Shown here piece after piece: positions 7,494 to 9,705 of a DNA stretch of 9,705 bases; position 1 is the stretch's first letter; every line of letters starts with the position of its first letter. Source of the stretch: an uncultured Clostridia bacterium (lineage in GTDB: Bacteria > Bacillota > Clostridia > Lachnospirales > Lachnospiraceae); NCBI GenBank assembly GCA_946620335.1, contig CAMONF010000214.1, positions 1-9,705 on the forward strand, given 5' to 3'. The position numbers were made by a program, and so were the translations under genes. The notes under the pieces were generated by a model. That model had not been told where the DNA came from and searched no databases. It saw nothing but the letters and a program-made list of their open reading frames with translations.

Positions 7494-7555
7494 ATGAATT
7501 CATGACAAGTAGTATACACCATCCCCGCCTGCCGGGTGAAGTGCTGTGAGCACAG
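7494..7555. promoter_or_regulatory. Candidate operator palindromes between the kinase and regulator genes
   Basis: Two small dyads flank the proposed kinase promoter. ATGAATTCAT (7494-7503) is a perfect 10-base palindrome just downstream of its -10. GTGCTGTGAGCAC (7541-7553) is an inverted repeat of five bases around GTG, overlapping a second dyad CTGTGAGCACAG (7544-7555), just upstream of its -35. Their placement fits autoregulation by a dimeric regulator, but such short dyads are frequent by chance. Confidence 0.25.
7511..7540 (-). promoter_or_regulatory. Candidate promoter for the sensor kinase gene
   Basis: On the minus strand TTCACC (7540-7535) and TATACT (7516-7511) are 18 bases apart, giving 4/6 and 5/6 consensus matches. 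The leader to the ATG at 7421 would be about 80 bases. A perfect TTGACA at 7489-7484 lies nearer the gene but has no acceptable -10 at normal spacing, so it is second choice. Confidence 0.4.
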
Positions 7556-7603
7556 AATATGCACTCACTTGGGACCGTCTTCTCCGGCTGGGACGGCGAT
7601 GGG

Positions 7604-7632
7604 TTGTTTTTCGGCTGTCGGGAGCATATAAT
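7604..7632 (+). promoter_or_regulatory. Candidate sigma-A promoter for the response regulator gene
   Basis: TTGTTT (7604-7609) and a perfect TATAAT (7627-7632) are separated by the optimal 17 bases. The start would be near 7639, leaving a leader of about 54 bases with AGGAGAG at 7681-7687 before the ATG at 7693. This is the best promoter match in the window and suggests constitutive low-level expression of the regulator. Confidence 0.65.
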
Positions 7633-7692
7633 AGACTTACTGCCACGCTTTTGGGCAGATATGTTTTTATTATATGAAACAGGAGAGTGTGA

Positions 7693-8391
7693 ATGGCAGA
7701 CAGAGTGCTGATCGCAGATGACGACCCGTCCATCTGCAGGCTTTTGGAGAAAGTCATGCTGAGCAACGATATGGAGCCGGTGATTGCCGGGAGCGGCAAG
7801 GAAGCTCTCGAGGTCATCAGCGCCCAGCATTTCGACCTGATTCTGATCGACGTGATGCTGGGGGACATGGAGGGGTTCGACGTTATCCGGAAGATCCGGA
7901 AGGAAGGCAACAACACGCCCGTCATGATCGTCAGCGGCAGAAATGAAGACTATGACTCCCTCTACGGGCTCACTGTCGGCGCCGACGATTACATCACAAA
8001 GCCCTTCCGGCCGCTCATTCTGGGCGCCAAGGCCAGGGCCCTGATCCGCCGGTCGCGCAGCAGCGTGGAGAATGACAAGCATAAGGGAGAAGTCCGGCTG
8101 ACGGCCGGGGATTTCTCCTATGACGGGTCCACCATGCGCTTCTTTAAGGGCAGCGAAGAGATCGTGCTGTCCTCCAGGGAAGCGGCCCTCTTCTTATTAT
8201 TTATGAAGCATCCCAGGCAGATCTTCACCAAGGAGATGATTTTCGAGCAGGTCTGGGGGCCGGAGAACCCCGTGGACGACAATGCCATCATGGTCTACGT
8301 GAACCGGCTGCGGAGCAAGGTGGAGGAAGACCGGCACAATCCGGTTTATATCCAGACCGTGAGAGGGCTGGGGTATAGGTTTGTGCCTTGA
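7693..8391 (+). CDS. OmpR/PhoB-family response regulator
   Basis: DNA-binding response regulator of 232 residues. The receiver domain (3-118) is complete: acidic residues Asp9-Asp11, phosphoacceptor Asp53 in LILIDVMLGD, switch Ser81 in MIVSGR, and Lys103 in ITKPF. The C-terminal winged-helix domain (about 133-232) has the family pattern LSSREAALFLLFMKHP, then FTKEMIFEQVWG, the recognition-helix region NAIMVYVNRLRSKVEED and the terminal YIQTVRGLGYRF. The ATG at 7693 has AGGAGAG five bases upstream. It is head-to-head with the hybrid kinase and is its probable partner. All phosphorylation residues are intact. Classical citrate regulators (CitB/DpiA) are of a different output class, so this system would control cit genes through an OmpR-type protein; target genes are inferred from position. 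Confidence 0.93.
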   Translation: MADRVLIADDDPSICRLLEKVMLSNDMEPVIAGSGKEALEVISAQHFDLILIDVMLGDMEGFDVIRKIRKEGNNTPVMIVSGRNEDYDSLYGLTVGADDYITKPFRPLILGAKARALIRRSRSSVENDKHKGEVRLTAGDFSYDGSTMRFFKGSEEIVLSSREAALFLLFMKHPRQIFTKEMIFEQVWGPENPVDDNAIMVYVNRLRSKVEEDRHNPVYIQTVRGLGYRFVP

Positions 8392-8402
8392 AGGCGGAAA
8401 GA

Positions 8403-8434
8403 GAAAGTGGGAATCAGGGACGGTTCCCACTTTC
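8403..8434. repeat. Short GGGACGGTTCC hairpin between the regulator and tag genes
   Basis: GAAAGTGGGAA (8403-8413) pairs exactly with TTCCCACTTTC (8424-8434) around a 10-base loop TCAGGGACGG. The stretch AAAGTGGGAATCAGGGACGG is identical to the left arm of the palindrome at 5076-5156. Here the core is loop rather than stem, because the second half of the long palindrome is absent. It begins 12 bases after the response regulator stop and ends 27 bases before the tag start. No strong T tract follows, so termination would be weak. Confidence 0.85.
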
Positions 8435-8460
8435 CCTGCTTACAAAAGAGGAGCATGACA

Positions 8461-9018
8461 ATGAGCGAGAACAGATGCCGCGCCTGGTATGAGGGAGATC
8501 CCATACTGGAGCGCTACCATGATCACGAGTGGTGCAAGGTCAGCCACGACGACCGCTTCCAGTTTGAGATGCTCTGCCTGGAGGGTGCCAGCGTGGGCTT
8601 ATCCTGGAAGACCATTATGCACAAGCGGGAGGCCTACAAGAGCGCTTTCCATGATTTTGACATCAATGCCTGCGCGGATATGACCGACGAGGAGCTGGAA
8701 GGGCTTCTTAATGACAAGGGTCTGATCCGCAACCGAAGCAAGATCTTCAGCGTGCGGAAGAACGCGCGGATCGTGAAGCAGATCCAGGCGGAGTTCGGCT
8801 CCTTCGACGCCTACCTCTGGAACTTTTCAGGTGGTAAGGTGATCGACGGGCATTTCAGGGAGCCGGCGGAAATGCCGACGGAATCTGACGTGTCGAGGGC
8901 CATGAGCGCGGATATGAGAAAGCGAGGCATGAGCTACGTCGGTCCTGTGATCACCTATTCCTTTCTCCAGTCCATCGGGATGGTGAACGACCACCTGGAG
9001 GACTGCGAATACAGGTAG
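8461..9018 (+). CDS. tag: DNA-3-methyladenine glycosylase I
   Basis: Base-excision repair enzyme that removes 3-methyladenine from alkylated DNA (EC 3.2.2.20). The protein has 185 residues; E. coli Tag has 187. The zinc site is complete by comparison with E. coli Tag: Cys6, His20, His178 and Cys182. The pocket segment reads MLCLEGASVGLSW (37-49), including the expected catalytic-pocket Glu41 and Trp49. The C-terminal KRGMSYVGPVITYSFLQSIG block is also typical. The start is ATG 8461, seven bases after AGGAG (8449-8453). An ATG at 8455 is too close to that site, and one at 8407 would translate through the repeat hairpin, so both are rejected. It follows the response regulator on the same strand but is separated by the repeat; no functional link to citrate is apparent. 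Confidence 0.95.
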   Translation: MSENRCRAWYEGDPILERYHDHEWCKVSHDDRFQFEMLCLEGASVGLSWKTIMHKREAYKSAFHDFDINACADMTDEELEGLLNDKGLIRNRSKIFSVRKNARIVKQIQAEFGSFDAYLWNFSGGKVIDGHFREPAEMPTESDVSRAMSADMRKRGMSYVGPVITYSFLQSIGMVNDHLEDCEYR

Positions 9019-9048
9019 GCGACGGAGGTCTTAGGAAAGGGTCATTAC

Positions 9049-9322
9049 ATGGCACAGAAGAGCCGGATATACATTTTCATATCTCCGCAGTTTTGGAATC
9101 ACAGACTATGAGAATCGGGTAGATACCATCGCCTTGAACGAGTGGAGCCATATAAAGGCTGTGGTCAGGGATGACTGCGCAGCTTTTTATGTGGATCAGA
9201 AAGAGGTGCTGAAGGTTACAGGCCTGAAGCACGGTCCTTCTGCAAGAGGAAATGTGGGGCTTTACGTGGATATCGGCACGGACGGCTTCTTCCGGAATCT
9301 CTGTATCACCTGTGAAGATTGA
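9049..9322 (+). pseudogene. Remnant of a lectin-like (3-keto-disaccharide hydrolase type) domain, one-base frameshift
   Basis: The frame from 9095 to 9322 encodes GITDYENRVDTIALNEWSHI, then KAVVRDDCAAFYVD and finally NVGLYVDIGTDGFFRNLCI. This WxHIKxVV, then VGLxVxxGTxGxFxNLxI layout resembles the end of concanavalin A-like sugar-binding or DUF1080-type hydrolase domains. The ATG at 9049, with GGAAAGG upstream, opens MAQKSRIYIFISPQF in another frame and stops at 9111. Dropping one T from the TTTT run at 9091-9094 joins the two into a continuous 90-residue reading. The family is normally much longer, so this is a 5'-truncated, frameshifted fragment, though a sequencing indel is possible. A strong terminator follows 49 bases later. 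Family assignment is from pattern recall. Confidence 0.5.
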
Positions 9323-9370
9323 AAAGAAGTCCGTATGAATTACAGGACAGTAGTGTGAACCGGAATTTGC

Positions 9371-9405
9371 GCTCATTGCCATTATGGCGATGGGCACCTT
9401 TTTTT
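9371..9405 (+). terminator. Strong rho-independent terminator
   Basis: GCTCATTGCC (9371-9380) pairs with GGCGATGGGC (9386-9395) in a ten-pair stem with two G-T wobbles and loop ATTAT. Seven T residues follow at 9399-9405. It closes the transcript that would include tag and the lectin-like remnant, and separates them from the fragments downstream. Confidence 0.85.
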
Positions 9406-9423
9406 GTTAGATGATATAATTGG

Positions 9424-9567
9424 GTGGAAGGATGGCAGGCTGAAGGTACGGCGCAGATTGCAGAGAATCTTTCGGGGCTATCAGAAGAAAAACTGGAAGA
9501 ATTTTCAACACACTCGGAAGCTATCATGTCAATACTGGATGCACGTTATGAAAGTAATCAAGTATGA
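9424..9567 (+). pseudogene. Short reading frame resembling a MarR-type C-terminus (tentative remnant)
   Basis: From a GTG at 9424 the frame encodes 47 residues containing AENLSGLSEEKLEEFSTHSE and SILDARYESNQV before TGA at 9565. The glutamate-rich helical SGLSEEKLEEF pattern is like the dimerisation helix at the end of MarR-family regulators. No helix-turn-helix is present and an in-frame TGA at 9412 closes it upstream, so at most the 3' end of a gene remains. It has no clear ribosome binding site. Its end overlaps the GNAT-like start at 9548 by 20 bases, an arrangement seen in regulator-acetyltransferase pairs. Weak similarity; it could be chance. Confidence 0.25.
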
Positions 9568-9705
9568 TCCCAGATACCGGCAGGATTTTATCCGGTTCAA
9601 TCAGGACTGGTTTCTCAACATATTCCCCCGGACTGCGCTGAAAACAGAACGGTATTTCTGCTGTTCAGAAGCCAGACAGGCAATCCAGTAGGTGGCATGG
9701 GCTTC
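9548..9705 (+). pseudogene. Possible GNAT acetyltransferase N-terminus, frameshifted and cut by the window
   Basis: ATG 9548 opens MKVIKYDPRYRQDFIRFNQD, very like the start of small GNAT N-acetyltransferases (IxxYxPxYxxDFxxLNxxW). That frame then degenerates and stops at 9691. In the frame offset by one base, from about 9634 to the window end, the sequence reads ENRTVFLLFRSQTGNPVGGM, which resembles the GNAT strand pair before the acetyl-CoA site. A GNAT needs roughly 25 residues between these blocks and here there are fewer, so a short deletion with frameshift is the simplest reading. The rest lies beyond the window. If the second block is chance, this is merely a small open frame. Confidence 0.35.

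Noticed and set aside
7486..8082. 198-codon minus-strand open frame across the regulator gene and its promoter
   Set aside because: It overlaps the well-supported response regulator and the divergent promoter region and shows no domain.
8407..8460. N-terminal extension of tag from ATG 8407
   Set aside because: The added residues are encoded by the repeat hairpin and have no Tag homology; AGGAG at 8449-8453 positions the ATG at 8461.

Overview
The window looks like a chromosomal segment of an anaerobic, fermentative Bacillota (Clostridia or Negativicutes type). The reasons are a citrate lyase operon, strong AGGAGG-type ribosome binding sites before most genes, GC-rich coding sequence and tight bacterial gene packing. 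The exact genus cannot be told from sequence alone.

Layout. Positions 1-5156 hold a citrate-fermentation locus read on the minus strand, so transcription runs from high to low coordinates. It starts with a CitMHS-family citrate transporter (4914-3520), then the three citrate lyase subunits citD (gamma, acyl carrier), citE (beta) and citF (alpha). A hairpin-plus-T terminator lies just after citF. Beyond it is a compound inverted repeat, then citX (prosthetic-group transferase for CitD), cut by the window edge and apparently with its own promoter. No citC (lyase ligase), citG or oxaloacetate decarboxylase gene is visible.

Positions 5172-8391 hold a divergently arranged two-component system. 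A membrane hybrid histidine kinase with a large extracytoplasmic sensor region and a C-terminal receiver domain is on the minus strand. A PhoB/OmpR-type response regulator is on the plus strand. About 270 bases of shared regulatory DNA separate them. Lying next to the transporter and lyase, the pair probably senses citrate or a related carboxylate and controls the operon; this is inference from position. Positions 8461-9018 encode DNA-3-methyladenine glycosylase I (tag), probably unrelated to citrate use.

The last 690 bases are more AT-rich and contain gene debris: the tail of a lectin-like (3-keto-disaccharide hydrolase type) domain with an apparent one-base frameshift, a strong terminator, and overlapping fragments resembling a MarR C-terminus and a GNAT acetyltransferase N-terminus.

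The most unusual structure is a family of intergenic palindromes sharing the core GGGACGGTTCC at three places: 490-588, 5076-5156 and 8403-8434. The middle one is a perfect 39-base inverted repeat with a 3-base loop. They occupy three of the gene boundaries, and the flanking arms differ between loci while still pairing, as expected for REP-like mobile hairpins that may double as transcription punctuation.
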